In this document: positions 44,300 to 53,940 of the stretch, one piece after another
How positions within the stretch are numbered: position 1 is the stretch's first letter
Layout: each line of letters begins with the position of its first letter
Assembly: GCA_025526915.1 (NCBI GenBank)
Contig: JAHLKH010000088.1
Coordinates: forward strand, 39,718 to 103,717
From: Entophlyctis helioformis
Lineage: Eukaryota > Chytridiomycota > Chytridiomycetes > Chytridiales > Chytriomycetaceae
Direction: 5' to 3'
Length of the DNA stretch: 64,000 nt
Notes under the pieces: generated by a model
What the model was told of the DNA's origin: nothing
Database searches by the model: none
What the model saw: only the letters and a program-made list of their open reading frames with translations
Made by a program: the position numbers and the translations under genes

Positions 44300-46133
44300 A
44301 TGCCGGCCGACCAGCAGCCCGACCAGCAGCCCGACCAGCAGCCCGCCGCCGTCAGCGAGACGCCGCTGACCGACGACAACAAGATGTTCGAGAACCTCGA
44401 CGGCGAGCAGCGGGTCACCGAGATCGAGTCGCTGTGCATGAACTGCCACGAGGATGCAAGTGTTGCCCTTGGCTTGGCTGTTGCCCTTGGCTGTCCATCC
44501 TGCTGCCGCCCTTCCTGCTGGCTGTGCATGCGGCCGCTGCTGGACCTGCTGCTGCCCTCTCGATCCTCCTCCCTGAATCCTCCGCTGACTCGGCCTGCTC
44601 GGCTGCGCACCTCCTCCTGCAGGGCACGACTCGCCTCCTCCTGACCGTCATCCCTCACTTCCGCGAGGTCGTGCTCATGGCCTTCGAGTGCCGCACTGCG
44701 GCTTCAAGAACAACGAAATCCAGCCCGCCGCCTCCGTCTCCGACTTTGGCATGGTGCAGAGCGTCAAGGTCGAGTCCAAGGCAGACCTCAACCGCCAGCT
44801 CGTAAAGTCAGAGTACGCCTCGGTCCGCTTCGACGAGCTCGACTTTGAGATCCCGTCCACCACTCAGCGAGGCGTCCTCTCCACCATCGAGGGCATCGTC
44901 GAGCGTGCCATCGAGGGTCTGTCGCAAGAGCAGCCCGTGCGCAAGGTCATGCAGCCCGACCTGCACGACAAGATCGTCGACATCATCGCCACGCTCCAGC
45001 AGTACATGGACGGCTCCCAGCCGTTCACCGTCACCGTCGACGATCCGTCTGGAAACAGCTACATCGAGAGCCTCTGTGCACCCAACCCCGACCCCAAGAT
45101 CACCGTCAAAAAGTACAGACGCAACCGCGAGCAGACCGAGGCCATGGGCTTCGAGTACAACGAAGAGCTGGAGCAGGCTGCCGACGATCAGCTCGCCTTT
45201 AACGAGCAGGTCCACTCGTTCCCGGGCATCTGCTCGAGCTGCTTTGCCCCGTCCGACACCAAGATGCACGTGCTGGGTACGCCATGGACTTGCGCATCTC
45301 TTGCATCTCTTGCGTCTCTTGCATCGCCTGTGTCATGCCCAGTCTGACCCCCTCTCTCCCTCTCTCTGTCATCGGACAGACATCCCGCACTTCAAGGAAG
45401 TCATTATCATGGCTACCCACTGCGATGCATGTGGATACAAGAGCAACGAGGTCAAGGCCGGCGGTGCCATTGCAGACAAGGGCAAGATCATCAAGCTGCT
45501 CATGACCGACATTGACGACATGAGCCGCGACATTCTCAAGGTGTGTGTGTGTATGCGGGCATCCTCCTTGCATGGCCAGACATGAGCAATGCCTCTGACC
45601 TCTTCCCTCCTTGGCTCCACATTGCCTGGCACAACCAGTCCGAGACCTGTGGCCTGCGGATACCCGAGATCGATCTGGAGCTGGCACCGGGCACGCTGGG
45701 CGGCCGCTTCACCACGATCGAGGGTCTGCTCCGCCAAGTGTACGAAGAGCTCGAGACGCGCTCGCAGTTTGCGGCGGGCGACTCGGCGTCGTCGTCGACC
45801 AAGGGCCGGTTCCAGAACTTCCTTGCCAACCTCGACAAGGTGCTCAAGATGGAGCTGGGCGAGGTGACGCTCATCCTCGACGACCCGCTCGCCAACTCGT
45901 ACGTGCAGAACCCGTACGCACCCGATGCCGACCCCAACATGACGATCGAGATCTACGAGCGCACGTGGGAGCAGAACGAGGCGTACGGCATCAACGACAT
46001 GAAGCTCGAGGGGTACACGAGCCATGACGATGAGGATGCTGCTGCCGCTGCTGCTGCCAGCGGTGTTGCGGATGCGATTGCCGAGGAGGCTGAGGAGGAG
46101 GCCGTCAACGACGAGGACGTCAAGGACGAATAA
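44300..46133 (+). CDS. ZPR1: Zinc-finger protein ZPR1 (one apparent 1-nt frameshift)
   Basis: Four exons, 44300-44455, 44623-45276, 45380-45540 and 45639-46133, give 488 residues once one base is allowed for in exon 2. ZPR1 binds and helps fold translation elongation factor 1A. It has the duplicated architecture of the family. The first C4 finger opens [20 protein letters not shown], followed by an alpha/beta domain with [19 protein letters not shown]. The second opens [20 protein letters not shown] and closes [13 protein letters not shown], followed by [19 protein letters not shown]. The first finger's closing half reads FEC then PHCGFKNNE one frame away: the gap at 44690-44692 needs one more C. 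Because everything else is intact, a consensus error is likely. Intron 1 uses a GCAAGT donor. The C-terminus is acidic. Confidence 0.95.
44456..44622 (+). other. GC-AG intron in ZPR1
   Basis: Donor GAT|GCAAGT, acceptor CTCCTGCAG. Splicing yields [19 protein letters not shown], the invariant ZPR1 sequence. The donor matches the strong GC consensus. Confidence 0.92.
44689..44693 (+). other. Single-base frameshift in ZPR1 exon 2
   Basis: The sequence gagtgccgcactgc encodes FEC in one frame and PHCGF in the next. The expected gagtgcccgcactgc differs by one C. The frameshift falls in the first zinc finger of an otherwise intact gene. Confidence 0.85.
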
Positions 46134-46146
46134 AGCGCATGCGTTT

Positions 46147-46189
46147 TTACAGAGATCCTCTTACAGAGATCCCCTTACAGAGATCCCCG
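46147..46189. repeat. ttacagagatcccc direct repeats after ZPR1
   Basis: Three tandem copies of ttacagagatcc(cc/tc) begin about 13 bp after the ZPR1 stop, resembling the ttccagagatccc repeats in front of the same gene. Confidence 0.85.
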
Positions 46190-46369
46190 CGTATTCCCGC
46201 TTTGGCTATGCGGGGAAGCTGCCTGCAGCGAGTGCCAGCAGTGCCAGCGTGCTCTTCCTGCCGCAAGGTGGTTGTGCAGCAGCACGCTCCCAACAGCCAT
46301 GGCGCACGCAGGTGACCAGACGACCCACTTTCAACTCGAGCCAAAAACACCTGCCTCTTCAACGAACCC

Positions 46370-47369
46370 ATGGCCTCCAGATCGTTTGCTCTCTTGGCGG
46401 CGTCGTGCCTGCAGCAGCGCTCGGTGGTGCAAGCACAGCGGACCGTGCCCGTGCGGCCAGCGGCCATGCGCTCTGCAGCCGCCAACAGCTTGGCTGCGTT
46501 CAAGAGCCTGCACACATCGCCAGGTAACGCACCGGCCCATGCCGAATGCAGCCGCCGAGCAGCCGTCCTTTATCCGTCAGCTGACGATTCGTGTGCTCCT
46601 TGTGCTGCCAGTGTCGCTGCACGGACCGGTCGGCCGTCCCGAGCCTGGCAAGGGGTGAGTGCATGCGTCTGTGTGCGTCTGTGTGTGTCTGTGTGCTGCT
46701 GATGCTGATACAACTGCCTGGCATCGGTGCAGGCTCAAGGTCACATACATCACACCGCAGGATGGCCCAATCACTGTTGAAGCCAAAGAGGGCACCAACC
46801 TGCTCGACCTGGCGCACTACAAGAACATTGACCTTGAAGGTCAGTCGGCCAGCGCAGACGCTCTCGCATCCATGGACTGCACCTGCGATCCTCCGCATCG
46901 GCTGCATGTGTCGCATCTGTCGCATCGTAGCGCATCGTGGAGCATCTGCGACTGTGAACGCACGGCGACGCTGACTGACTCGACTTGGATATGGACACCA
47001 ACCAACAACCAACCAACACCTGACAGGTGCCTGCGAGGGATCGCTGGCGTGCTCAACGTGCCATGTGATTGTCGACCCAGAGTTCTACAGCAAGCTCGAG
47101 GAGCCGTCGGACGAAGAGAACGACATGCTCGATCTCGCTTTTGGACTCACAGACACGTACGGCAACTCGCTTGCTTGGTGGTGGTGGTGGTGGTGGTGGG
47201 GCGGCTCGGCCCATGTCTCGGCTGGTGATGCTAACACTGCCGGGGGTGCCGTGACTCGCACAGATCGAGACTAGGCTGCCAGATCATCATGCGCAAAGAC
47301 CTGGACGGCATTGTCGTGCGGATCCCGAGCGCCACGCGCAACGTGCAGCAGGCCAAGCTCAAAAAGTAA
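46370..47369 (+). CDS. YAH1: Mitochondrial [2Fe-2S] ferredoxin (adrenodoxin / Yah1-type)
   Basis: Five exons, 46370-46523, 46612-46654, 46733-46839, 47027-47156 and 47264-47369, give 179 residues. It carries electrons for mitochondrial Fe-S cluster assembly, and in related proteins for heme A or ubiquinone synthesis. The N-terminus [20 protein letters not shown] and the following Arg/Ala/Ser-rich stretch form a presequence of about 50 residues. The mature domain starts near [20 protein letters not shown]. Cluster ligands are seen in [15 protein letters not shown] (C-x5-C-x2-C) plus the distal Cys in [31 protein letters not shown] is the acidic partner-binding helix of the adrenodoxin type. 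Exon 2 is only 43 nt. A (TGG)n tract lies in intron 4. Confidence 0.95.
47175..47200. repeat. (TGG)n tract in ferredoxin intron 4
   Basis: About eight tandem tgg units lie shortly after the donor of the last intron of the ferredoxin gene. Confidence 0.9.
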
Positions 47370-47690
47370 CGGGTGCACTCGGTGTGCAGTCGGCTGTTTT
47401 AACTCTATCGGTTCGTTGCGCTGGCAGTGGCAGTGGCAGTGGCGACAGCGGCAGCAGCGGCCTCGGTCACTCTTCTCTCTCTTTGTCCTCCACGCTCCAC
47501 TCGTGACACACTGTTTTCTACACGCATCATCAGGCCCCTTGTAGACCTGCCCGCACCTCGCCCATCACGCAAAAATAAGAATAAGTTCACATACCGATGC
47601 CATTTATCCAGCGACAACAAGAGACATAAAAAGGGGGAGGTGGTGGACCGCGACGTGGCGTGATGCGATGTGACGCGACGCGTGCTCAAG
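47370..47690. other. Convergent intergenic region, ferredoxin / EF-Ts
   Basis: 321 bp between convergent stops. It has a short tggcag repeat (about 47422-47441) and an A-rich stretch (47570-47640). No gene is evident; it probably holds both 3' UTRs. Confidence 0.55.
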
Positions 47691-48920
47691 TTAGGCTGTG
47701 CCGCCCGCCTGCTTCATGACCTCTTCCACAAAGTTGTCCTTTTTCTTCTCGATGCCCTCGCCGCAAGCGTACCGCACATAGTCGGCCACCGTGACCTTGG
47801 CGCCGAGCTCCGCCGACAGGGCGTCGAGCGCCTGCGACACGGACCCGCCGCCAAACAAAAAGTCTTGCGTCAACAGCGCCTCGTCCGGCGCGACGGCCGA
47901 CTCGCCGGCAGACGACGCATGGAGCGCTTTGGGTGCGAACCCGGTCACATGCTGGGCCACCTTGCCGGCAAACGCAGCGACCTTGGCGCGCGTGTCGGCC
48001 GACACGGCTGAACCGGGCTGATCGACAGCGAGCGCGACCACCGAGGCAAAGGTGCCAAGACCCGGCGCGAGGGCATTACCGCCGGCATGGGCATACACGC
48101 CAAACACGGTAGCAGGCGACGCAGCCACAGCGGCCGGTGATGCCGTCGTCGCAGTCGTCACGAGTGCACGACGGAGCCGCAGGTTCTCGCCGAGCTTGCC
48201 AATCGTCTCTGTAAACGATGCGCGCACAGTCATGTCGCCCACGACGCCGCTGTCGCCCACGACGGCCGCGTCCAACACGGCCTCGCTGTCCATGGCGACC
48301 AGAACGCCAGATGCCGATGCCGATGTCGATGTCGATGTCGATCCCGCTCCGGATCCCGCCAGCGCCGACGCCGTGCGAGCAGCGCTCGACACCAGCTGTC
48401 CAAACAGCGCGCTCTTGGCCACAAAGTCGGTTTCCGAGTTGACTTCGACCATGGCCGCAGCCGACGCCGAGGCATTGACATGCACGCCCACGAGGCCCTC
48501 GGCCGTGACGCGGTCGGCGACCTTGGCCGCCTTCTTGGCACCGGCAGCTGCCAGGTCGTTGCGCAGCCATTCGAGGGCGGCGGCGTAGACAGCATCGGGC
48601 GTCGTCGACGAGGACGACGATGATGATGCAACGGCTTGCAGCGCTTCCTTGGCCTTGGCGATGGTGCACTGCGACTCTTTGCGGAGCCGGGCGATCATGG
48701 CCACGTCGAGTTTGGCCGGAGGTGCGGCGGTCGCATAGTAGCGGAGTGCGGCGTGCGTGAGAGTGTGCGTGTGCGTGTGGGTGTGCGTGTGGGCCGCTGC
48801 GAGGACGGCCGAGACAAGCGGCGTGCGGCATGCAGACGGAGCATGGACGGCACTGCCCGACACAGCGGCGCTGGTTGGACGGACGGCGACCGCCAAGCGG
48901 CGTACCAACAGTGATCTCAT
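47691..48920 (-). CDS. TSFM: Mitochondrial elongation factor Ts
   Basis: A single exon of 409 residues. EF-Ts is the guanine-nucleotide exchange factor of mitochondrial EF-Tu. The start MRSLLVRRLAVAVRPTSAAV is a clear Arg-rich mitochondrial presequence. An odd His-Thr repeat (about residues 44-55), from a GT-rich microsatellite, separates it from the UBA-like N-domain (IARLRKESQCTIAKAKEALQ). The core signature follows: EGLVGVHVNASASAAAMVEV then NSETDFVAKSALFGQLV. The C-terminal part is Ala/Val/Ser-rich and ends with a coiled-coil-like EKKKDNFVEEVMKQAGG. A Ser/Thr/Ala repeat (TSTSTSASAS) near residue 190 comes from a gatgtc/gatgcc microsatellite. The stop of the next minus-strand gene is 68 bp away. 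Confidence 0.93.
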   Translation of the reverse strand: MRSLLVRRLAVAVRPTSAAVSGSAVHAPSACRTPLVSAVLAAAHTHTHTHTHTLTHAALRYYATAAPPAKLDVAMIARLRKESQCTIAKAKEALQAVASSSSSSSTTPDAVYAAALEWLRNDLAAAGAKKAAKVADRVTAEGLVGVHVNASASAAAMVEVNSETDFVAKSALFGQLVSSAARTASALAGSGAGSTSTSTSASASGVLVAMDSEAVLDAAVVGDSGVVGDMTVRASFTETIGKLGENLRLRRALVTTATTASPAAVAASPATVFGVYAHAGGNALAPGLGTFASVVALAVDQPGSAVSADTRAKVAAFAGKVAQHVTGFAPKALHASSAGESAVAPDEALLTQDFLFGGGSVSQALDALSAELGAKVTVADYVRYACGEGIEKKKDNFVEEVMKQAGGTA

Positions 48921-48988
48921 GGCGCAAAAACGCAGCTTGGGAAAACAACCGATTGTATTTGTAGCAGCAGTAACATCGACCGAGGTGA

Positions 48989-51761
48989 TCACCCAAGGAC
49001 AGACTCGTCGTCGTTGTTGCCTTGGCCAAGGGCTCGCGGAGGAGCGTAGAACGAGCCCGACGACATCCGCTGCCGCACCTCGCGTCCGTTCGCCGGTGCA
49101 GCGTCGTACGGATCGTCGAGATACGGCATGGGCGGCGCTGGGGCTGGCGCAGGCTCTGGCGTCATCGTCGCCAAGGACCGCTGCCGTTGCAGCGCCGTCG
49201 CAGAGTGGCTCAGCGGCAGGTGGTAGAACATGCCCGATCCAGCAGACACGTCTGGAAAAACAAACAAACAAACAAACACCGTGGCTGGCGGTCAGTCGAC
49301 GGTTCGCGCGCGGGCCGGCAAACGACAAACGCCGAGTGCAAGTGCACTCACCCATCTCGTCATCGTCTTCGTCTTCATCGTCTTGCTTTGCTGCAGCTGA
49401 AGCAGCAGCGCTCAACGGCCCAGCGACGCGGACGACGGCTGCTTCTTTGGAGAGGCCAAGGCAGACGTGGACGCCATGGCGCGCTGGCCGTCGGACAACA
49501 GCGACTGCACCATGCTGCAGAGCCGGTCCATTGCCTTTTCATCGGCATGCTGGGCAGCAGCAGACTGCCCAGGCAGTGGCAGTGGCTCTGCCAGCGGATC
49601 GATAAATGTGGACGACAGCGGGCTTTGTGGCTCGGTGGGGCTGTCCAGTGCCTGTCAGATGGAAACCAGCGCAGGCCGCGTTAGTCCACGCCAGCACGTG
49701 CCCGAGCAGCAGGCCGGGCCAGAACGCACGCTGAGCTGGCTGGAAATATCCGTAATGTCGTTGAGCGTCTGCTCGCCAAGCGACTGATTAAAGAACCTCG
49801 TAAGCTGCCGCTTGAGCTTCTGGATCACGACCGACTGTTGGCGCACCGTGCGCTCAAGCGACGAGTTGACCGACAGCAGCGACGTGTTTGCAATCTCGAG
49901 GTCCATGATCTGTGTCCATGCCAGCCAGCCAGACGAGTTAGACATGGGATGCATGACGGCATGACGGCATGCATGGCTCGACGTATGCCACACAGGCGGA
50001 CACGCACCTTGCGCAGAGCCCTGTCGTGCGATTGTGCCGACGGGTGAGCGGCGGACCTGCCGCTGCCACCTGCTGTCCGGATGACGGTGGGTGCTGTCGA
50101 CGACGACGAGGCCGACAGCGCCGATCCTGCGTGTCCGGGGACGTACGGCGACTGGGACTGGGAAAAGGGAACAGAGAGCGGTCTAGAAGGAGCTGGGGCG
50201 GACGCGACGGACGAGGAAGGTGTCGACGCAGCGGACGAAGGGGGTATAGAGCGGCTGTAGGTGCCGCTGTTGTAGGCGTTGATGGTGTTGTGTGTGGCAC
50301 TGGCGCCTGCACCGGCGATTGCGTTGCTGTACTGGCCTGCAGCATGAACGGCAGATGCAGAGCGCGACGACATGGCCGACGGTGCAGATGGAGGGGATGT
50401 GGAGTAGGGCGGCAACGACCCAGCCATGCCGCCAGGCGATCCATTGCCTGCAGTGGCATGGCCTTGGCTGCTGCTGCTGCGATACGCGCCGTTTGACCGC
50501 GACGTGCCGCTGCTGTTGCTCACCACGCTGCCACCATTCCCGGCATAGCTGTTGCCAAAGTTGTTGTAGTTGTTGTTGTAGTTGCTCTGGCTGGAGCCGC
50601 CGTTGCTGTAGCTGCTGCTGTAGCTGTTGGCGCTGTTGGCGCTGTTGGCGCTGTTGCTGCTTGCGTTGGTCGAGTTGGAGCCGTGCGATGTGGGGCGGGA
50701 GTGCGGCACAGCGTTGCGGCGCGAGGACGTTGACGACACCACCGACGACGACGATATCCGCAGCGGCGACGATGCAGACGTGGACGAGACGGTCGACTGT
50801 TGGCGGCAGGGAGCGTGCAGCATGTCAGCAACAGGCAAGTGTGGGGACGTCTGCGATGTGTCTGGGCTGTCTGGCTGTCTGTCTGGCTGGCGGCTGGGCT
50901 GGAATGCCAGCGGCGATGGCAGCGTGGCTGCACAGGCAAGCTCCGCTATCGCACGCAACGGCTGCGCACACAACGGCTGAGCACTCTACAGCACGCTGCG
51001 GGCCAGCATCTGTTGATGCGACTCTGCCACATTGATGTCCGCGGGTCGCGCAGGTCACGATGAGTGCTTTGCGGCGGACGGGGCCGACGTTGTTGATTCG
51101 AGGCGATGCGATGGCGCCGATTGAGGTGCAGCGGGAGTGCAGGGATGGTGCCAGCGCCGTTGCACCACCACAGCCACCAGCAGTAGAGCAGTAGGAGCAG
51201 CAGCAGTTGGAGCCAGTAGGAGCAGCACATGCTTGGGCCACCAAGGGCAGCCCGCACAGGCAATCCCGTGTGCAGGCAGCAGCCGGACAGCCAAGCAGGC
51301 AGCAGCGGCCAGCGCAAAACTTGCCTTTGGCCTTGACGGGGGCGACGACGACGACGAGAAGGATGCGGGCGGCGACGGGGGCGGCGCATACTGCGAGCTG
51401 GAGCGGGCAGCGCCACGCACGAGCGGGACGGCGTCGCCGGCAGCATTCACAATCTGCACCGAGCCCAGCGACGATGCGCGGCTGGCAGTGATGCCTCGGG
51501 GCGGGCTTTCTGCTGCTGCTGGTTGCTGGCGGGCTGCTGGCGGCTGTTGGACGGCGACGCCATGGCGGCCGGCCCACTGGACAGCGGCCGCCGGGCCGAC
51601 AGCGGCACGGGCGCCATCAGCGGCGAGGACGGGGCCGACGGGAGCGGCGACGACGGCGACGACGGCGGCGGCTGGCTGCGCACGGGCGGCTGATTGCCCG
51701 TCTGGATGGCCTTGACTCGGGCCTTGGCTGCCGACGCCCGCACGCCTTCGCTGTTGAGCAT
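48989..51761 (-). CDS. Ser/Asn-rich protein with a conserved coiled-coil segment (two apparent 1-nt frameshifts)
   Basis: Five exons on the minus strand: 51761-51325, 50796-50008, 49909-49730, 49651-49352 and 49251-48989. They total 657 codons only if one base is missing in each of two AAA/TTT runs (51507-51509 and 49446-49448); with those, every splice phase closes. I do not recognise a named family. Residues ~150-410 are Ser-, Asn-, Tyr- and Gly-rich and surely disordered. Exon 3 encodes a well-formed amphipathic coiled coil (IMDLEIANTSLLSVNSSLER, then VVIQKLKRQLTRF) that looks like the conserved core. Exon 4 has another helix (AMDRLCSMVQSLLSDGQRAM). The C-terminus is acidic, then Pro/Ala-rich, ending DDESVLG. 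Intron 1 is a GC-AG intron of 528 nt. It is divergent from CIA2. Function unknown. Confidence 0.65.
49445..49449 (-). other. Probable single-base frameshift in the Ser-rich gene, exon 4
   Basis: Reading on gives a stop soon after SASLGR (49412-49414). One extra base in the AAA run instead gives AAVVRVAGPLSAAASAAA, continuing through an acidic stretch to a strong GTGAGT donor at 49351. Confidence 0.65.
50797..51324 (-). other. Probable GC-AG intron in the Ser-rich gene
   Basis: Donor AAG|GCAAGT, acceptor CGCCAACAG, 528 nt, phase 0. It joins SRPK to STVSSTSASS. The intron itself is rich in CTG/CAG and shows no convincing codons. Confidence 0.65.
51506..51510 (-). other. Probable single-base frameshift in the Ser-rich gene, exon 1
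   Basis: The exon starts MLNSEGVRASAAKARVKAIQ but the later part, SPPRGITASRASSLGSVQIV, is one frame away. One missing base in the cagaaagcc run reconciles them and also makes the exon length compatible with its phase-0 donor. Confidence 0.6.
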
Positions 51762-51915
51762 CTTCAGGCGTAATCGGCCGACTCTCGATTGCCGATTTTG
51801 GCTTTGTCTGCAAAATTGCAATCCAACAATTGCCATCCAACAATTGCCATCCAAACAATTGCCATCCAAACAATTCCAATCCATCGATTCCAACAATTCC
51901 AAAACTCCAACCACG
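51762..51915. promoter_or_regulatory. Divergent promoter region with aacaattgccatccaa repeats
   Basis: 154 bp between divergent starts. About four direct copies of a 15-16-bp aacaattgccatccaa-type unit (51816-51885) fill the half nearest the CIA2 start. They may lie in the 5' UTR. Confidence 0.65.
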
Positions 51916-52757
51916 ATGGCAACGCTCATCAACGCCAACCCAGTCGTCTACGAGACCGAGCACAGACACAAGCACAAGCACAGGCGCACAGACTCGGCGG
52001 TCGATGCAGAGTTTGACGACTCGGTGCAGGACGCCATCGATGCGTCGGAAATCTTTGGTTTGTCTCGGCGCTGCGCTGCCCGCCCATGGCTCGTGGACTG
52101 ACTGCTGTTGTTGCTGCTGGCCTGCCGTGACAGAGCTCATTCGGAACATCAACGACCCAGAGCATCCTGTGCGTACGGGCATGCGCTTGCCGTCTCTGGC
52201 TCTGGCTCTGGCTCTGGCTCTGGCTCTGCCCCTGCCTGACTGACTGACACGCCGCTGTTCCCTCGCTGCGCAGCTCACACTCGAGCAGCTCAACGTCGCC
52301 CAAGAAAGCCTGATATCCGTGTCGACCGAGACCAACTCGATCATGGTGCGGTTCACTCCAACGATCCCGCACTGCTCCATGGCAACGCTCATTGGCCTGT
52401 GCATCCGTGTGCGGCTCCTGCGATCGCTGCCTGCGAGGTTCAAGGTCGACATCAAGGTGACCGAGGGAACACACCAGTCCGAGCATGCAGGTACCGCCTC
52501 TCTTGACCAGATTGCCGAGGGATGGCATGGCAGACTGACACGCTGCCGACAGTCAACAAGCAGCTCAATGACAAGGAGCGTGTGGCTGCAGCACTCGAGA
52601 ACAAGCACTTGCTCGAGGTCGTCAACCAGGCAAGCCCGCTCGTGAAGCATCCTCCCCCTTTTGGCTGCCCTGTATGGCCCGACTGACTGACTGACTTTGG
52701 GGTCACCATCTGCAGTGTCTCAAGAAAGCCATCGACATGGCGGCAGAATCGCAGTGA
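51916..52757 (+). CDS. CIA2: Cytosolic Fe-S cluster targeting factor CIA2 (MIP18/FAM96B family)
   Basis: Five exons, 51916-52057, 52134-52168, 52274-52490, 52553-52629 and 52716-52757, give 170 residues. CIA2 works with CIA1 and MMS19 to deliver Fe-S clusters to cytosolic and nuclear apoproteins. Signature stretches: [10 protein letters not shown] at the N-terminus, [40 protein letters not shown] (with the conserved Cys), [20 protein letters not shown], and [20 protein letters not shown]. Splicing uses two very short exons (35 and 42 nt) and a GC-AG intron before the last exon, which the conserved VVNQ-CL junction requires. A (CTGGCT)n repeat lies in intron 2. Spacing to the convergent PCMT stop is 152 bp. 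Confidence 0.95.
52194..52227. repeat. 6-bp (ctctgg)n repeat in CIA2 intron 2
   Basis: Five to six tandem copies of ctctgg lie in the intron between the 35-nt exon and exon 3 of CIA2. Confidence 0.9.
52630..52715 (+). other. GC-AG intron in CIA2
   Basis: Donor CAG|GCAAGC, acceptor ATCTGCAG, phase 0. It joins LLEVVNQ to CLKKAI; the family has VVNQCL uninterrupted, so the join is well supported. Confidence 0.92.
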
Positions 52758-52909
52758 CTGGATGCGGACTGGATCGGACTGGATGGCAGATGAAATGAAT
52801 GGCACATACCGACTGTAGTCGCAGAGCTGCATTCATATGCAAGAGGACGCTCGCTGCAAAAGATCGCAGAATCGTGCAAGTGCGATGCGGATGGCAACAG
52901 ACGCGACGA

Positions 52910-53940
52910 TCAACGCACTTGGCGAGAGGCTTCGGTGAGCGGCACGTACATGACGCCCATCAGCTCCCGCTGCGTGATGCGGCCAGTCGAGTCCTTGTCA
53001 AGCTGGAGCAGATACTGCTCGCCGCGCTCTGCGCCGACCGGGATGATCATGCGGCCTGGAGACGCGAGCTGGTCGACCAGTGTCTGCGGCAGAGTCGGAG
53101 CAGCCGCGCCAACGTGGATGGCGTCAAACTTGGGAACGGCGTCTGTCGTGAAAATGTCATGGCGGCCGTCGCCACAGAGCAGGCTGACGTGTCCTTTGCT
53201 CTGCAGATCGGGCGAGTATCTCTTCAGATTGCTGCGCGCCATGTCCACCAGCCCTGGGATGTGGTCGACTCCCACGACGGCGCCATTCTCGCCGACCATG
53301 TGTGCCTGTCGCAGTCAGACGTGGAGTGAGACGGAGCACAGTGCCCCAATCCACGGATGCAGACGGGTCGCATGGTGGCATCTACCATGCACGCAGTCAG
53401 GTATCCAGAGCCGCTGCCAATATCGAGCGCATGCTTTCCAGGCCTGAGAAACGGCTCCAGCGCCTCGAGAGCGTATGCGTGCATGTGCGGCGCCGAAATG
53501 GTCGCATTGAAGCCAATCTGTGGACACGTCATTGGGATGCCGCCGCCCAAGCCATCCCATCCCAGCCATCCCCATCCCATGTCAGAAAGTCTGTCAGGCG
53601 GTGCGAGCCGCGATCACGGGCCAGGGTGCAGAACGCACCGGAACAGGGTTGTCGGCGTACGGCCCATTGCTCGTAAAGAAGCCTCGGTCCACCTGCAGCC
53701 ATGGCCAGGTCAGCTGCTGCTGTGCCACCACCCAATTCGCAGCATCGCAGCCGTGCAAGCCAAGACCCACCGCCCGCATCGCCTCCTCGACTCGCTTGGA
53801 CGTGATGATGCCCGATCCTGCCATCGCATCACAGCCATCGTCAGTCTGCGGCCCCACGCCTGCCACCCCCTTGGAGCCCGCTCACGTATCAGGTTGTTCA
53901 CCAGCTCGCTGTTCGACGCTCCGCTGCACCTCCACGCCAT
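52910..53940 (-). CDS. PCMT1: Protein-L-isoaspartate (D-aspartate) O-methyltransferase
   Basis: Five exons, 53940-53886, 53817-53771, 53692-53639, 53517-53386 and 53305-52910, give exactly 227 residues, the usual length of eukaryotic PCMT. It methylates isoaspartyl residues in aged proteins using S-adenosylmethionine, starting their repair. Motifs in order: [40 protein letters not shown] (joined across an intron), [23 protein letters not shown]-binding [47 protein letters not shown] and GRMIIPVG. Exons 1-3 are all under 60 nt, but every splice site is canonical. It is divergent from RRP5, with 438 bp between starts. Confidence 0.96.

Noticed and set aside
47691..49415. A longer reading frame extending EF-Ts upstream to 49415
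   Set aside because: The Arg-rich presequence starts at 48920, and the upstream part belongs to the last exons of the Ser-rich gene (acidic EDEDDDEM segment followed by a GTGAGT donor).
51055..52650. A 531-codon minus-strand open frame overlapping CIA2 and the promoter
   Set aside because: It runs antisense to CIA2 exons, which are securely identified. Only the piece at 51325-51510 is real coding sequence, as part of exon 1 of the Ser-rich gene.
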